Part shown: positions 63,652-64,000 of the stretch, one piece after another | How positions within the stretch are numbered: the first letter of the stretch is position 1 | How the letters are laid out: each line of letters begins with the position of its first letter | Origin: Microbacteriaceae bacterium UBA1487 | GTDB lineage: Bacteria; Actinomycetota; Actinomycetes; Actinomycetales; Microbacteriaceae | Direction of reading: 5' to 3' | Length of the DNA stretch: 64,000 nucleotides | Assembly (NCBI GenBank): GCA_002325245.1 | Contig: DCRR01000006.1 | Location: forward strand, 9,957-73,956 | The notes under the pieces: generated by a model | Database searches by the model: none | Told to the model about the DNA's origin: nothing | The model's input: only the letters and a program-made list of their open reading frames with translations | Made by a program: the position numbers and the translations under genes

Positions 63652-63681
63652 TTGGAGTTTTTGGCGCGCCGTGCGTATGCT
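63652..63681 (+). promoter_or_regulatory. Putative promoter of the tRNA-Glu-Asp-Phe cluster
   Basis: TTGGAG (63652-63657), an 18-base spacer and TATGCT (63676-63681) resemble -35 and -10 boxes, with transcription starting near 63688, about 25 bases before tRNA-Glu. Consensus-based only. Confidence 0.45.
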
Positions 63682-63712
63682 TGACCCTTGGTTGCTATGT
63701 GATTTTTTTCAT

Positions 63713-63785
63713 GGCCCCATCGTTTAGTGGCCTAGGACACCGCCCTTTCACGGCGGCAGCACGGGTTCGAATCCCGTTGGGGTCA
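63713..63785 (+). tRNA. tRNA-Glu (anticodon TTC)
   Basis: Acceptor GGCCCCA/TGGGGTC, D-arm TCGTTTAGTGGCCTAGGAC, anticodon stem CCGCC/GGCGG with loop CTTTCAC (anticodon TTC), T-arm ACGGGTTCGAATCCCGT and discriminator A. 73 bases, CCA not encoded. First of a three-tRNA cluster. Confidence 0.96.
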
Positions 63786-63808
63786 CTCAGCACACAATCA
63801 AATAGCAA

Positions 63809-63882
63809 GGCCCTGTAGCGCAGTTGGTTAGCGTGCCGCCCTGTCACGGCGGAGGTCGCGGGTTCAAGTCCCGTCAGGGTCG
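63809..63882 (+). tRNA. tRNA-Asp (anticodon GTC)
   Basis: Acceptor GGCCCTG/CAGGGTC, D-arm TAGCGCAGTTGGTTAGCG, anticodon stem CCGCC/GGCGG with loop CTGTCAC (anticodon GTC), T-arm GCGGGTTCAAGTCCCGT and discriminator G. 74 bases, CCA not encoded. It lies 23 bases after tRNA-Glu. Confidence 0.96.
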
Positions 63883-63887
63883 CGGAA

Positions 63888-63923
63888 AGCGAGCCTCTCC
63901 TGAGGAATCTGGAGAGGCTCGCT
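63888..63923. repeat. 13-bp perfect inverted repeat between tRNA-Asp and tRNA-Phe
   Basis: AGCGAGCCTCTCC (63888-63900) and GGAGAGGCTCGCT (63911-63923) around a 10-base loop, five bases after tRNA-Asp. Terminator-shaped but without a T-run, so it may be a processing hairpin or a weak terminator. Confidence 0.7.
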
Positions 63924-63929
63924 CCACAT

Positions 63930-63945
63930 CGGGAACATGTTCCCG
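63930..63945. promoter_or_regulatory. 16-bp perfect palindrome before tRNA-Phe
   Basis: CGGGAACATGTTCCCG is a perfect palindrome with no spacer, ending one base before the tRNA-Phe acceptor. It is typical in shape of a dimeric repressor site or a processing element. Its purpose is unknown. Confidence 0.6.
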
Positions 63946-63946
63946 A

Positions 63947-64000
63947 GGCTCTGTAGCTCAGTTGGTAGAGCGCACGACTGAAAATCGTGAGGTCACGGGA
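63947..64000 (+). tRNA. tRNA-Phe (anticodon GAA), cut by the window end
   Basis: Acceptor 5' strand GGCTCTG, D-arm TAGCTCAGTTGGTAGAGC, anticodon stem CACGA/TCGTG with loop CTGAAAA (anticodon GAA) and the variable loop are visible; the T-arm and 3' end lie beyond 64000. Confidence 0.93.

Overview
The window looks like a chromosomal segment of a high-GC actinobacterium, most likely a member of the Microbacteriaceae. The support is very GC-rich coding DNA, many GTG starts and 4-bp stop/start overlaps, the lysS-panC-DUF2520-PH-PH-DUF3180-folK-folB-folP-folE-ftsH gene order, and dispersed intergenic palindromes with a GGTTTCGATACG...CTACTCAACC core. Species cannot be assigned from sequence alone.

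Layout. 1-155: start of a secreted protein running off the left edge. 303-2823: two ArsR-SRPBCC modules around a tRNA-Ser(CGA); each regulator start region carries an inverted-repeat operator with the same CAAC-N6-GTTG core. 3040-4392: radA, then a 317-bp gene-free stretch of 42-bp tandem repeats and a strong hairpin. 4710-10531: a MacAB-like export operon (adaptor, ATPase, permease, lipoprotein, second adaptor). 10728-15052: a secreted-domain protein, an unusual SGNH-like/GAF fusion, and a TetR/MFS efflux pair. 15055-21138: a complete mannitol-type PTS (EI, IICB, IIA, dehydrogenase) with a divergent DeoR regulator and HPr. 21268-28519: ArgA-like acetyltransferase, a class V aminotransferase, clpC, pirin and three very small membrane proteins. 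28583-31798: a large Ig-like repeat surface protein.

31954-42733 is a housekeeping block read right to left. ftsH, four folate genes, DUF3180, two PH-domain proteins, a DUF2520 dehydrogenase, panC and lysS look like one long, translationally coupled transcription unit, with hpt upstream. 42945-59111 is an oppositely oriented 16-kb accessory block between hpt and tilS. It holds a SnoaL-like protein, a complete oligopeptide-type ABC importer, an amidohydrolase, a TIGR04076-like protein, three luciferase-like oxidoreductases, an M24 peptidase, an Lrp/AsnC regulator, an HpcH-type aldolase, an aminotransferase and a DUF885 metallohydrolase. It reads as an uptake and breakdown system for a peptide-like or amide/N-containing compound. 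59157-63440 returns to core genes: tilS, ppa and two paralogous cell-wall hydrolases (NlpC/P60 and M23). The right edge carries tRNA-Glu, tRNA-Asp and a truncated tRNA-Phe.

The most striking observation is an 87-bp (29-codon) palindromic element present in frame in two essential genes. In lysS it supplies the Shine-Dalgarno and GTG start. In tilS it is inserted between the normal N-terminus and the PP-loop and encodes the same peptide (22 of 29 residues identical).
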